From NCBI GenBank assembly GCA_034368805.1, contig JAXMLJ010000118.1, positions 1 through 27,170 on the forward strand: a stretch of 27,170 nucleotides of DNA. Direction: 5' to 3'. Both the position numbers and the translations under genes were made by a program. Every line of letters begins with the position of its first letter. Position 1 is the first letter of the stretch. Shown here piece after piece: positions 15,960 through 24,669 of the stretch. Source of the DNA: UBA2272 sp034368805 (GTDB lineage Bacteria > Actinomycetota > Coriobacteriia > Anaerosomatales > Anaerosomataceae). The notes under the pieces were generated by a model. The model searched no databases. It worked only from the letters and a program-made list of their open reading frames with translations, and was not told the DNA's origin.

Positions 15960-18323
15960 ATGATCGACAACCTTGGCGACTCGGGTCAGATGGTCGTGCA
16001 CAACGCCCGGGGAATCGCCACCGAGATGGGTCACCGGCACCTGGGCGTGGAGCATCTTCTGCTTGGCGTTCTCTCGCTTGAGGACCCGCATCTCAAGAGC
16101 GTGTTCAGCGACGCCGGGCTCGACGTTGACGCATTCTCCCGCACGCTGCGCGAGCGCGCGGGCGGGCGTGCAGGCGACGGCAGTGGCGGCCGGCTCACCG
16201 GTCGCGCCGAGCAGGCTCTCGACGCAGCGCGGACACAGGCGGGCGGGCGCGGCAACTCCTCGGTGGAGGCACCCGACATACTCCTTGCGATCCTGCTCGA
16301 CCCCAAGGCGCTTCCCACCAGGGTGATGGCCGAGGGCGGCACCGAGGTCGCCGCGCTCGCGGCCGCCGTTGGCGAGATGCTACGCGGCGGATGGACTCCG
16401 TCCGGATACAGCTCTCGCCGCGTCGTCGAGCAGCCCGGCACAGGTACCCCCACTTCAGAGCTGGACGCCCTCGGACGGGATCTCACCGCGCTCGCACGCG
16501 CCGGGGAACTCCATTCGGTCATCGGCCGGGAGGAGGAACTCCTCGAGCTCATCGGCATCCTCACGGGGAAGAAGACTCCCAACGCGCTGGTGCTCGGAGA
16601 CGCGGGCGTGGGCAAGACGGCGCTGGTCGAAGGCCTGGCTGTCGAGATAGCTCAAGGGGATGTGCCGCCCGAACTCGCGCGTGTCCAGATCAGGAGCGTC
16701 GAGATCGGCTCACTCGTAGCCGGAACCGTCTACCGCGGCCAGTTCGAGGAGCGCCTGAAGACACTCATCACAGCTGCCGAGAGCGACCCGAACCTCATCC
16801 TGTTCATCGACGAGATCCACACCGTAATGGGCGCCGGCACCGGGGGTCAGGGCGCACTGGACGCCGCCAACATGCTCAAGCAGCCACTCGCCGACGGACG
16901 GATACGCGTGATCGGCGCGACCACCGAGGGCGAGTTCCGGCTTCACCTCGACAAGGACCCCGCGTTCAGCCGCAGGTTCGGGATCGTGCGGCTCGCCCAG
17001 CCTTCGCATGAGGACACCCTCGAGATCCTCGCCGGTCTGCGCGAGCGGTATCAGGAGTTCCACAGACTCACCGTGCTCGATGATGCGCTCGTCGCGGCGG
17101 TCGAACTCTCGGTCCGCTACATGCCCGATCGCAATCTGCCCGACAAAGCACTCGTCGTGCTCGACAAGGCGTGCTCCCAGAAGCGGCTGCGCGCGTTCTA
17201 CGGCTTCGACGACCTCGGCGAGATGTCGCGCGAGGAGCGACGCGCGCTGTTCGCCGGCGGTGGCCGGCCGACCGACACGACGGAGACCCTCGTGGTCGAC
17301 GCCGACGACATCGCCCTGATGGTCGCGACGATGACCGACATTCCCGTCGGCAAGCTGCGGGGCGACGAAGCCGAGCGCCTCCTGGGACTCGAGGACCGGC
17401 TGCGCGCGCGCGTGATCGGACAGGACGAAGCGGTCGACAAGATCGCCCGCACCGTACGCAAGGCCCGCGCCGGGCTGAGCGCCTCGGACCGCCCGATCGG
17501 CTGCTTCATGTTCCTCGGCCCCACCGGTACGGGGAAGACCGAACTTGCCAAGGCGCTTGCAGAGGCGATGTTCGACGACGAACGCATGATGGTGCGCGTG
17601 GACATGTCCGAGTGCAGCGCCGAGCACTCCACCGCGCGCCTCATCGGCTCACCGCCGGGGTATGTGGACTCGGAACGCGGGGGAATGCTCACCGAGGGGA
17701 TCCGCACGAAGCCGTACACGGTCGTGCTGCTCGACGAGGTCGAGAAGGCACATCCCAACGTGCACCAGCTCCTACTCGGCCTCATGGACGAGGGCCGGCT
17801 GACCGATGCGCTCGGCCGGGCCATCGACTGCCGTAACACGGTCGTGATCATGACCTCGAACGTCGGCTCGGCCGCGATACGCGGCAAGCGCGAGATCGGG
17901 TTCGGTCGCCAGACCGACGAGCTCACCTCCGAGCAGGTGCGCGACGCGGTGGGCGGAGAACTCGGCAGTCACTTCGCGCCCGAGTTCCTCAACCGCTTCG
18001 ACGCGATACTCATCTTCAACCCGCTGCCGCACGAGGTCCTACTCAAGATCGCCGCAAAGATGCTCTCGCAGCTGAAAACGCACGTGGAGGCCACGGCGAC
18101 CGCGCTCAAGTACCTGGCCGAGTGGCACTACGACCCGGTGATGGGCGCGCGGCCCATCAGGCGAGCGGTCCAGCAGCTCGTGGAAGAGCCGCTGTCCGAC
18201 GCCATCATCCGTGGCGAGGTGAAGCGCGAACAGGGAGTGCGCATCAAGGTGAAGGGCAAGAACCTCGTCTTCGAACCGATCGAGCCGGCCGCGCCCGAAC
18301 CCGATGAGGAGGACGCGTCATGA
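15960..18323 (+). CDS. ClpA/ClpC-type AAA+ unfoldase
   Basis: A 787-aa protein of class I Clp/Hsp100 architecture. Residues 1-140 are a double Clp-N domain (GHRHLGVEHLLLGVLSLEDP). AAA-1 has GDAGVGKT (213-220) and LILFIDEIHTVMGAG; AAA-2 has GPTGTGKT (520-527) and VVLLDEVEKAH. Between them is only a short linker, so the long ClpB coupling domain is absent and no UvrB-like zinc or UVR motif is obvious. IGF at about 646-648 sits where ClpP-docking loops occur, implying a protease partner. AGGGGG stands seven bases before the ATG. The next gene overlaps its stop, and that FHA-like/zinc-ribbon protein could be an adaptor. Housekeeping clpC versus a second, specialised copy cannot be decided here. 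Confidence 0.9.
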   Translation: MIDNLGDSGQMVVHNARGIATEMGHRHLGVEHLLLGVLSLEDPHLKSVFSDAGLDVDAFSRTLRERAGGRAGDGSGGRLTGRAEQALDAARTQAGGRGNSSVEAPDILLAILLDPKALPTRVMAEGGTEVAALAAAVGEMLRGGWTPSGYSSRRVVEQPGTGTPTSELDALGRDLTALARAGELHSVIGREEELLELIGILTGKKTPNALVLGDAGVGKTALVEGLAVEIAQGDVPPELARVQIRSVEIGSLVAGTVYRGQFEERLKTLITAAESDPNLILFIDEIHTVMGAGTGGQGALDAANMLKQPLADGRIRVIGATTEGEFRLHLDKDPAFSRRFGIVRLAQPSHEDTLEILAGLRERYQEFHRLTVLDDALVAAVELSVRYMPDRNLPDKALVVLDKACSQKRLRAFYGFDDLGEMSREERRALFAGGGRPTDTTETLVVDADDIALMVATMTDIPVGKLRGDEAERLLGLEDRLRARVIGQDEAVDKIARTVRKARAGLSASDRPIGCFMFLGPTGTGKTELAKALAEAMFDDERMMVRVDMSECSAEHSTARLIGSPPGYVDSERGGMLTEGIRTKPYTVVLLDEVEKAHPNVHQLLLGLMDEGRLTDALGRAIDCRNTVVIMTSNVGSAAIRGKREIGFGRQTDELTSEQVRDAVGGELGSHFAPEFLNRFDAILIFNPLPHEVLLKIAAKMLSQLKTHVEATATALKYLAEWHYDPVMGARPIRRAVQQLVEEPLSDAIIRGEVKREQGVRIKVKGKNLVFEPIEPAAPEPDEEDAS

Positions 18324-18769
18324 GCCCCAAGACGGTCACCGTAGAGGTCTGCTCGGGTCCCAACGACGGAGAGTCCGCGCGCTCCGAGTCGGGAACGCTC
18401 ACGATCGGGTCGCGGGGGGCGGCCAACCTCCCGCTGGCCGCCGAGCCGGACGTGCCCGAGCTCGCGAGTATCACGGTCACGGCCGAGGGAGGGTCGGCGA
18501 CGATCGCGTCCGAGGCCGACTTCGAGTACGCCGGGCGCGTCGGCCGAAGCGCCGACGGGGTCACGCTGCCGGCGTTCATCCGGCTCGGCGGCGTCGATCT
18601 ATGGCTGTGCGTCGGTGAACTGCCCGACCCGGGCGTGGTGACCGCGGCAGCCGTCGGCACGGCGAGCTCCGCGAACCCCACCGAGGTCGGGCCGATGTGC
18701 TCCGACTGCGGCCTGGTCAACCCGCCGGGCGCCACCCGCTGCGAGAGATGCCGCCGCTGGCTCGACTGA
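18320..18769 (+). CDS. Small protein with FHA-like N-terminus and C-terminal zinc ribbon
   Basis: A 149-aa protein without an exact family match. LTIGSRGAANLPLAAEPDVP resembles the GR-S-N core of forkhead-associated (phosphothreonine-binding) domains, though the usual Ser/His pair is not complete. The C-terminus has CSDCGLVNPPGATRCERC, two CxxC pairs 12 residues apart, a zinc ribbon like those used for protein docking. ATG overlaps the Clp ATPase stop (ATGA), so the two are translationally coupled. The coupling suggests an adaptor or regulator of the unfoldase. This is inference; no such pair is known to me by name. Confidence 0.75.
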   Translation: MSPKTVTVEVCSGPNDGESARSESGTLTIGSRGAANLPLAAEPDVPELASITVTAEGGSATIASEADFEYAGRVGRSADGVTLPAFIRLGGVDLWLCVGELPDPGVVTAAAVGTASSANPTEVGPMCSDCGLVNPPGATRCERCRRWLD

Positions 18770-18841
18770 AAGAGCCGGGGCCAGGTCCTTCGCATCCGAT
18801 CTCGTGACGTCTGCGCAACACACGGACCGGGACTTGTTGCT

Positions 18842-21715
18842 ATGCTAGAAAGCCTTACGGTCGCCACAAGCGAGACGGGACAGGGCGAGATGGCCGTCCA
18901 GCCATACAGCAGAACGCCTCGATGGCTCATACTCAACGTGATCATCGCGGTTCTCGCTATCGCCGCGATCGGCGCCTGGATCTACCACGACCAGGAGAGC
19001 TCCCTTCGTGAGCGCGCCGAGTCAGAACTCCGGACCATCGCATATCTGAAGGCCGATGATATCGCCATCTGGCGCGCCGACCGCCTCGCCGACGGCGTGC
19101 GCGTCACCGCCGCTCCGGAACTCAAGGCATTGCTCGGCCAGTGGCTGGCGAACCCGACCCCCGAGACGGCCGAGCCACTCGTCGAAACGCTGGAGTCGCT
19201 GCGCTACGGGGACCGCTACCGCGACGTGATACTGGTCGACACGAGCGGCACCATCCTCCTGAGCACGGGCGAGGACCCGCTGCCACTCGGCACCGGCGAA
19301 CGGCTCGACCTGCGGAGCGCCATGTACGGCAAGGCACCGGTGCTGACCGAGCTCACCCCGTATCCGAACGCGTCTGGCGCGCACATCGATGTGATCGCTC
19401 CCGTGCACTTCACGTCGCCCGACGGCGTCGACACACCCCGACCCGCGGGCGCGATCATCCTGAGAGCCGACACGCGTGACTTCCTCTATCCGCGCGTCCA
19501 GACGTGGCCCACCGCAAGCAGGACCGCCGAGACGCTCCTCGTCCGGCGCGACGGCCCGGAGGTGGTCTTCCTCAACGAGGTGCGCCACCTGACCGGTGCC
19601 GCGATGTCCTTCCGCCTGCCTATCACTGCGGTGGACTCCCCCGCAGTCAAGGCGGTCCTGGGCGAGCGCGGCATCGTGGAGGGCATCGACTACCGGGGCC
19701 AGCCGGTGATCGCGTACCTGGCCGAGATCCCCGGCTCATCGTGGCTCATGATCGCCAAGGTCGACACCGAGGAGGCCTTTGCCGCGTGGCGCGGGCGCGC
19801 ATCACTCCTCATCCTCGTGCTGGCAACGCTCATCGCCAGCGCCATCGGAGCACCCGCCTTCCTCTGGCAGCGGGCGAAGAGTTCTCATCTTCTCGACACC
19901 CTGGAGACCGAACGTTCGCTCAGGGTGGCCGAGGCCCAGCTCGGCGTGACACTGGCAAGCATCGGTGACGGCGTCATCGCCACCGATGCCGCCGGACTGA
20001 TCCAGTTCATCAACCCGGTGGCGACGCGCCTGACGGGGTGGCCGGAGTCCGAGGCGATCGGACGGCCGATCGGCGCGGTATTCGACGTCCGCGATGAGGA
20101 GTCCGGCGACTCGGCCCCATGCCCTGTCTCCACGGTGATCGAGGTCGGCGACGTCTGCACGATCAACGGTCAGGTCATGCTGGTCTCCCGCGGCGGCACG
20201 GCCCGGCCCGTCGGCGAGAGCGGAGCACCGATCCGCGATGAAGCAGGTGCGATCGTCGGCGTGGTCATCGTGTTCCGCGACCAGTCCGACGAACGCACGG
20301 CGCGCGAGATCTTGAGAGAGAGCGCGCAACGCTACCGTGAACTCTTCGACAACATACTCGACGGTTTCGCGGTCCACGAGGTGATAGTGGACGAGGACGG
20401 CACGCCGTGTGATTACCGCTTCATCTCCGTCAACCCCGCATTCGAGCGCCTGACCGGCCTTAAGGCCAGCAGCATGGTCGGCAAACGAGTACTCGAAGTC
20501 CTGCCCGGGACAGAGCCGGAGTGGATCGAGCGCTACGGTGCAGTCGCGCTCACCGGCACGCCGGTCGAGTTCGAGTCACACTCGGCGGAACTCGGCAAGG
20601 ACTTCGAAGTGTTTGCGTTCAGCCCGCGCGAAGGGCACTTTGCCGTCGTCTTCCGGGACGTCACCGAGCGTACAGCGCTCCGGCGCGAGCTCGAGCAGTA
20701 CGCCGAGCACCTCGAGCAGCTCGTCGACGAGCGCACGCAGGCGCTTCAGGCCACGAACGAGGAGCTGACGGCGACCAATGAAGAGCTCCACGAGATCACC
20801 GAGGAGCTCCAGGCCACGAACGAGGAGCTGACGGCGACCAACGAAGAGCTCCACGAGATCACCGAGGAGCTCCACGCGGCCAACGAGGAACTGACCGCCA
20901 CCAACGAGGAGCTCCAGGCGACGACGGAAGAGCTCACGACCGCCAACGACGTGCTGCAGGCCACCTCCGACGAACTCGCAGACGCCAACCACCGCCTCAC
21001 CTCGGCAAACGATGCCAAGTCGCGCTTCCTGCGCGCGATGAGCCACGAACTCCGAACACCGCTCAACTCGATCATCGGCTTCTCGGGCCTCATGCTTTCG
21101 GGTCTGGCGGGTGACCTGAACGAGGAGCAGCAGCGTCAACTCGAGATGATCGACCAGTCGGGACGCCACCTACTGGCCCTCATCAACGACATCCTGGACC
21201 TGTCGCGTATCGAGGCCGGCCGGGTGCAGGTCGAGATCGAGCCGTTCGATCTCGAGAAGCTCGTCGGCGAGCTCGTCGAATCGGTGAGACCTGAGTCCGA
21301 GCGCAAGGGACTCTCACTAGACCTTGAGATCGCCGACGGGCTCGACCTGTCGGTCTTCCCCTCGGACAGCATGCGCGTCGGGCAGATCCTGCTGAACCTG
21401 CTCGGAAACGCCGTAAAGTTCACCGAGCGCGGCGGCATCAGCGTCCGCGCGCGGATGCTCGGTACGGACACCCTCGGGATCAGCGTCATCGACACCGGCC
21501 CGGGCATCAGGTCACAGGACCACGACCGCATCTTCGGTGAGTTCGTGCAGGCGATCGGCCCTTCGGCACCCGACAAGGAGGGCACCGGGCTCGGGCTGGC
21601 CATCTCGCGACGGCTCGCCGAGCTTCTCGGCGGGTCCATCCTGCTGCGAAGCCGCGTCGGTCACGGGTCGACGTTCACAGTCGTGCTCCCCATCGACCCG
21701 CACACCGACGCGTAG
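18842..21715 (+). CDS. Membrane-bound hybrid-domain sensor histidine kinase (dCache-PAS-PAS-coiled coil-HisKA-HATPase)
   Basis: A 957-aa protein if ATG 18842 is used; ATG 18890 (residue 17) is an alternative, and neither has a strong ribosome site. Membrane segments lie at about 28-47 and 320-342, enclosing a roughly 270-residue extracellular dCache-like sensor. Two PAS domains follow (about 365-485 and 495-610), then a heptad coiled coil (about 612-725) built from EELxATN/EELHEIT repeats. HisKA has FLRAMSHELRTPLNSIIGFS with His735 as the phosphorylation site. The ATPase has LLNLLGNAVKFTERG, DTGPGI and GTGLGLAISR. No receiver domain or response regulator gene is present, so it is an orphan here. 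It stands convergent to ortB. Nearby ornithine and electron-transfer genes offer no proof of its signal. Confidence 0.92.
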   Translation: MLESLTVATSETGQGEMAVQPYSRTPRWLILNVIIAVLAIAAIGAWIYHDQESSLRERAESELRTIAYLKADDIAIWRADRLADGVRVTAAPELKALLGQWLANPTPETAEPLVETLESLRYGDRYRDVILVDTSGTILLSTGEDPLPLGTGERLDLRSAMYGKAPVLTELTPYPNASGAHIDVIAPVHFTSPDGVDTPRPAGAIILRADTRDFLYPRVQTWPTASRTAETLLVRRDGPEVVFLNEVRHLTGAAMSFRLPITAVDSPAVKAVLGERGIVEGIDYRGQPVIAYLAEIPGSSWLMIAKVDTEEAFAAWRGRASLLILVLATLIASAIGAPAFLWQRAKSSHLLDTLETERSLRVAEAQLGVTLASIGDGVIATDAAGLIQFINPVATRLTGWPESEAIGRPIGAVFDVRDEESGDSAPCPVSTVIEVGDVCTINGQVMLVSRGGTARPVGESGAPIRDEAGAIVGVVIVFRDQSDERTAREILRESAQRYRELFDNILDGFAVHEVIVDEDGTPCDYRFISVNPAFERLTGLKASSMVGKRVLEVLPGTEPEWIERYGAVALTGTPVEFESHSAELGKDFEVFAFSPREGHFAVVFRDVTERTALRRELEQYAEHLEQLVDERTQALQATNEELTATNEELHEITEELQATNEELTATNEELHEITEELHAANEELTATNEELQATTEELTTANDVLQATSDELADANHRLTSANDAKSRFLRAMSHELRTPLNSIIGFSGLMLSGLAGDLNEEQQRQLEMIDQSGRHLLALINDILDLSRIEAGRVQVEIEPFDLEKLVGELVESVRPESERKGLSLDLEIADGLDLSVFPSDSMRVGQILLNLLGNAVKFTERGGISVRARMLGTDTLGISVIDTGPGIRSQDHDRIFGEFVQAIGPSAPDKEGTGLGLAISRRLAELLGGSILLRSRVGHGSTFTVVLPIDPHTDA
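20747..20872 (+). repeat. Two near-identical 63-bp tandem repeats in the kinase coiled coil
   Basis: The 63-base units at 20747-20809 and 20810-20872 differ at a single position (AAT/AAC, silent). A third, diverged unit follows to about 20935. Each encodes three heptads. The near-identity at synonymous sites suggests recent duplication or gene conversion, and predicts length variation between relatives. Confidence 0.85.
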
Positions 21716-21742
21716 CGACGCCCGTCTAGGGCCGACGCCCGT
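21716..21742. repeat. Short 17-base-period direct repeat between convergent genes
   Basis: CGACGCCCGT occurs at 21716-21725 and 21733-21742, each followed by (T)CTAG. It fills the 28-base gap between the kinase stop and the ortB stop. No terminator hairpin is visible. Function, if any, is unknown. Confidence 0.5.
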
Positions 21743-21743
21743 T

Positions 21744-23165
21744 CTAGCGATCCCGGAGCCCCGCGATGATCTCCTCGACGGTCGCCGGCGACGTGTTGCT
21801 GTCCTCGGCGAGGAAGACGACGTCGGCGGGCGTGGGCTCGTAACCCTCGGGGGCGTGGGCAAGCGCGTTGCGAACGTACGAGCGGTGCATCTTGGACAGA
21901 TCGAAGTCCTTGGCGCGGATCTGCTCGGGGCGCTCGGGGATGACGATCACCGTGCCGGGAACGCTCTCGGCCGGGTCGCCCGCGCGGACCTCGACACCCT
22001 GCTCGCGCGCGAACGCCAGTTGCGACCAGTGGTGTTTGCCGGCACCCGTGTATTCGGTCTCCTGCACGACCACGGTGGCGCCCCGCGGCAGGTCGCGCGC
22101 GAGCGACATCGCCGCGGCGATCGCCGTGTTGCCGCTCGGTCCGCGCTCGAGCCCCTCGAGCTTGGCGAGCGCTTCGGTCACGTAGAAGACCTCGCCCTGC
22201 GTGACGGTGAGATAGCGGTCCATGTACCGCAGCGAGCGCGCAGCGTTGCGCGGCACGTCAGCACGATCCGGCCACGTAGCGAACGGCACGCCGAAGCCGG
22301 TGTGGCCCGTGGTGAAGCTCTTGCGGTTGAAGTCGGTGTCGCTCGCCATATGCAGACCCGACAGGTCCACACTCGCGCTGACGATCTCGGTCGCGGTGGC
22401 GCCGGCGTGCTTCAGACCCCGCGCGGTGCCGGTGGTGTTGCCGCCGCCCGCATGCGTCACCACCACGTGCGTCGGCGGTGCCCCGGTGAGCGCCGTCATC
22501 TCCTCGGCAAGCTCCGCGCCGAGCGTCTCGATGCCCGAGACTCCGAACGGCGAGTAGAGCGAGGCCGAGAGGTACCCGGTCTCGTCCAGCAGCTCGAGCA
22601 TGTGGAAGAAGAGCTCGGGGCCGACGGACATCTGGATGACCTCGGCGCCGAACGCCTCGCACAGGCGCGACTTCTCGACGATCTCCGGCTGGCCGATGTG
22701 GCGCGAGTCGAACGTCTCCTGGCAGATGATGCACTTCAGACCGGCGCGCGCGGACTGACTCGCCACCGCCGCACCGTAGTTGCCCGAGGTTGCGGCGATC
22801 ACGCCTGCGTAGCCCTTCTCCGCGGCCACATGGATGCTCATGGAAGCCCGGCGATCCTTGAACGAGCCGGCCATGTTGGCGGCCTCGTCTTTCACGAACA
22901 GACGCGCGCCGAATCCCGGCTCGGCGTAGGAGCGCACGAGATCGGTCAGGTTGCGAAGTTCGAGCAGCGGCGTCGTCCCGACTCCCGCGGCCGCCTGGAT
23001 GCTGCGGATGTCATCGAGCGAGTAGCCGTGCGCGCCCATCATGCCCTCGTAGTCGAACGCGATGGGGCTGCGTTCGAACTCGGCGTAGTCCATGCCGAGC
23101 GCGCGGACCATGATCTCGCCCTTGCGGGCCATGACCTGTTCGTAGCGCGTGGTCACGTCACTCAC
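21744..23165 (-). CDS. ortB: 2-amino-4-oxopentanoate thiolase, beta (PLP) subunit OrtB
   Basis: A 473-aa fold-II PLP enzyme resembling threonine synthase. With OrtA it cleaves 2-amino-4-oxopentanoate with coenzyme A, giving acetyl-CoA and alanine. TPLLELRNLTDLV opens the PLP domain; NMAGSFKDRRASMSI carries the Schiff-base lysine; ATSGNYGAAVAS is the substrate/Asn loop; and VVVTHAGGGNTTGTARGLK is the glycine-rich phosphate-binding loop. The length agrees with clostridial OrtB. GTG at 23165 overlaps the ortA end by eight bases. Threonine synthase is a fallback reading, but direct coupling to ortA and ord makes OrtB firm. Confidence 0.93.
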   Translation of the reverse strand: MSDVTTRYEQVMARKGEIMVRALGMDYAEFERSPIAFDYEGMMGAHGYSLDDIRSIQAAAGVGTTPLLELRNLTDLVRSYAEPGFGARLFVKDEAANMAGSFKDRRASMSIHVAAEKGYAGVIAATSGNYGAAVASQSARAGLKCIICQETFDSRHIGQPEIVEKSRLCEAFGAEVIQMSVGPELFFHMLELLDETGYLSASLYSPFGVSGIETLGAELAEEMTALTGAPPTHVVVTHAGGGNTTGTARGLKHAGATATEIVSASVDLSGLHMASDTDFNRKSFTTGHTGFGVPFATWPDRADVPRNAARSLRYMDRYLTVTQGEVFYVTEALAKLEGLERGPSGNTAIAAAMSLARDLPRGATVVVQETEYTGAGKHHWSQLAFAREQGVEVRAGDPAESVPGTVIVIPERPEQIRAKDFDLSKMHRSYVRNALAHAPEGYEPTPADVVFLAEDSNTSPATVEEIIAGLRDR

Positions 23166-23484
23166 CCGCCCTGGCGCGGTAGGCGGCTACGCGTGCGCGA
23201 AGGTCACGCCCGATCGAGACGATCTCGGCCGACGGCGTGCCGAAGGTGTGTGTATAGCCCGGCGCGACGGCAGAGAGATGCCCGCGCACGATCCGGCCGG
23301 TCATCGTCTCCACGCCGATCTCGTCGCCGATGAGCCCGCCCTCGAGCGCGAAACCCTTCACCCACGCGCGCAGCGGCTGGGCCGCCGTGTCCTCGGGCAG
23401 TCCCGAGGCCCGCTCGGACGGCTCGAGCAACACCCGCTCGATCTCCACCCAGTCACCCGCGTTGCAGCGGAACGCATCAGTCAT
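23158..23484 (-). CDS. ortA: 2-amino-4-oxopentanoate thiolase, alpha subunit OrtA
   Basis: A 108-aa non-PLP subunit. CNAGDWVEIERVLLEPSERASGLPEDT at the N-terminus and MTGRIVRGHLSAVAPGYTHTFG are typical of OrtA: a small beta-rich protein found only beside ortB. ATG has GAGGGG six bases upstream. It follows ord by 32 bases and overlaps ortB, so ord-ortA-ortB form one transcript in pathway order. Its short length makes it easy to overlook, but sequence and place agree. Confidence 0.93.
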   Translation of the reverse strand: MTDAFRCNAGDWVEIERVLLEPSERASGLPEDTAAQPLRAWVKGFALEGGLIGDEIGVETMTGRIVRGHLSAVAPGYTHTFGTPSAEIVSIGRDLRARVAAYRARAGE

Positions 23485-23516
23485 GGCGCACCCCTCGCAC
23501 TCCGTCGGTCACGGAC

Positions 23517-24527
23517 CTATGCCGTCGGCGACCAGAACCGCGGGATCGGCAGGTCGGTCACCGTAAGGATACCCGCTGGCGCGTCCACGATGAGCGGGAT
23601 GTAGTTGCCGGTGCTCGCGTACGTACCCTTGCCGCCCGGGATCTCCGGGGTGTTGGCCATGTGGACGTCCGGGTCGCCGACGATGCGGATGTAGTCGCCG
23701 GTATCCACGCCCTCGAGCCCGGGATGTATCTGCTGCGGGTGAACGAGCTCGATCTTGAGCTCGCCGCCGCTGTAGCCGCGGCCGATGTGCCTGCAGCCGC
23801 ACACGTCGCCGGGGGCGACTTTGATGTGCGACGTCTCGCGCGGCACGGTCGTGACGATCGGCTCGCGCGTCTCGACGACCTCGTCGATCTCCCAGCCAAG
23901 CGCATCGGCGATCAGACCGATGGACTCGGGGAAGCCGATGTGGCCCACGATCGTGCCGTCGGCCACGCCACGCTCGAACTCCTCGACGGTGGTGCCCACG
24001 CCCTGGCTCGCCATGACGGTGGGGCCGAACGGCGACAGGTCGTTGACGCGTTGGGCCTCGATGCGGTCGATCTTCAGGCAGATCGAACTCCATGCGACGA
24101 TGAGCGCGTCGAGAATGAAGCCCGGATTGATGCCGGTGCCGAGGATGGAGACGTCGTACTCCATCGCGAGTTCCTCGAAGCGATCGGCCCACTCGGCATC
24201 GCTCGCCCACGGGTAGGCGAGCTTCTCGGCGATGCACAGAACGTTCGAGCCCGCGCGCACAGCCGCCTCCACCTGGTCGGTGACCTCATCCAGATTGCTC
24301 TGGGTACAGATGCACACGACGTCGGGCTTCCCGGCGAGAACCGCCGCGGCATCGGTGGTCATACGCACATCGCACGGCCGACCGAGCAGCTCGCCGACGG
24401 TCTTGCCCTCCTTGGCGGGGTTGGTGACGATGGCGCCGAGGATCTCGACGTCCTTTGGCCGGTCAAGGAGGAACCCGAGCAGACCCTGGCCCATCATGCC
24501 CGTGCCCCACACCGCGACCTTGATCAT
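23517..24527 (-). CDS. ord: 2,4-diaminopentanoate dehydrogenase Ord
   Basis: A 336-aa NAD(P)-dependent oxidative deaminase that converts (2R,4S)-2,4-diaminopentanoate to 2-amino-4-oxopentanoate with ammonia release. MIKVAVWGTGMMGQGL is the Rossmann GxGxxG motif at the N-terminus. CICTQSNLDEV, IAEKLAYPW and GTGINPGFILDALIV follow as in dihydrodipicolinate reductase-like enzymes of this family. ATG at 24527 has GGAAGGAG five bases upstream; a longer frame from 24554 is less likely since it crosses that site. First gene of ord-ortA-ortB, it connects the OraS/OraE product to the thiolase. Confidence 0.93.
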   Translation of the reverse strand: MIKVAVWGTGMMGQGLLGFLLDRPKDVEILGAIVTNPAKEGKTVGELLGRPCDVRMTTDAAAVLAGKPDVVCICTQSNLDEVTDQVEAAVRAGSNVLCIAEKLAYPWASDAEWADRFEELAMEYDVSILGTGINPGFILDALIVAWSSICLKIDRIEAQRVNDLSPFGPTVMASQGVGTTVEEFERGVADGTIVGHIGFPESIGLIADALGWEIDEVVETREPIVTTVPRETSHIKVAPGDVCGCRHIGRGYSGGELKIELVHPQQIHPGLEGVDTGDYIRIVGDPDVHMANTPEIPGGKGTYASTGNYIPLIVDAPAGILTVTDLPIPRFWSPTA

Positions 24528-24544
24528 GCCGGCTCCTTCCGGGG

Positions 24545-24554
24545 ATGTATACAT
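24545..24554. promoter_or_regulatory. Short palindrome upstream of ord
   Basis: ATGTATACAT is a perfect ten-base palindrome 18-27 bases ahead of the ord start, in an otherwise GC-rich leader. On the minus strand it contains TATACA, but a start from that box would leave too short a leader, so an operator half or chance are equally possible. Confidence 0.2.
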
Positions 24555-24616
24555 TCGTGCAGGCGTTCGATACGACTTTACGCGACCGTCGCCGCGAACG
24601 CACGCCGCACGACAGA

Positions 24617-24648
24617 CGGCCCCGGCACCCCTTCGGGCACCGGGGCCG
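24617..24648 (-). terminator. Hairpin terminator of the octaheme cytochrome gene
   Basis: A nine-base-pair GC stem (CGGCCCCGG pairing with CCGGGGCCG), two mismatches, three more pairs and a CTTC loop begin about 22 bases beyond the cytochrome stop. The following minus-strand bases (TCTGTCGTG) are only modestly T-rich. The element separates the cytochrome transcript from ord. Confidence 0.6.
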
Positions 24649-24669
24649 CAGGAACGCGGCCGAAAGACA

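Noticed and set aside
21537..23333. A 598-codon plus-strand open frame
   Set aside because: Overlaps the kinase end and is antisense to ortB/ortA; no recognisable domain.
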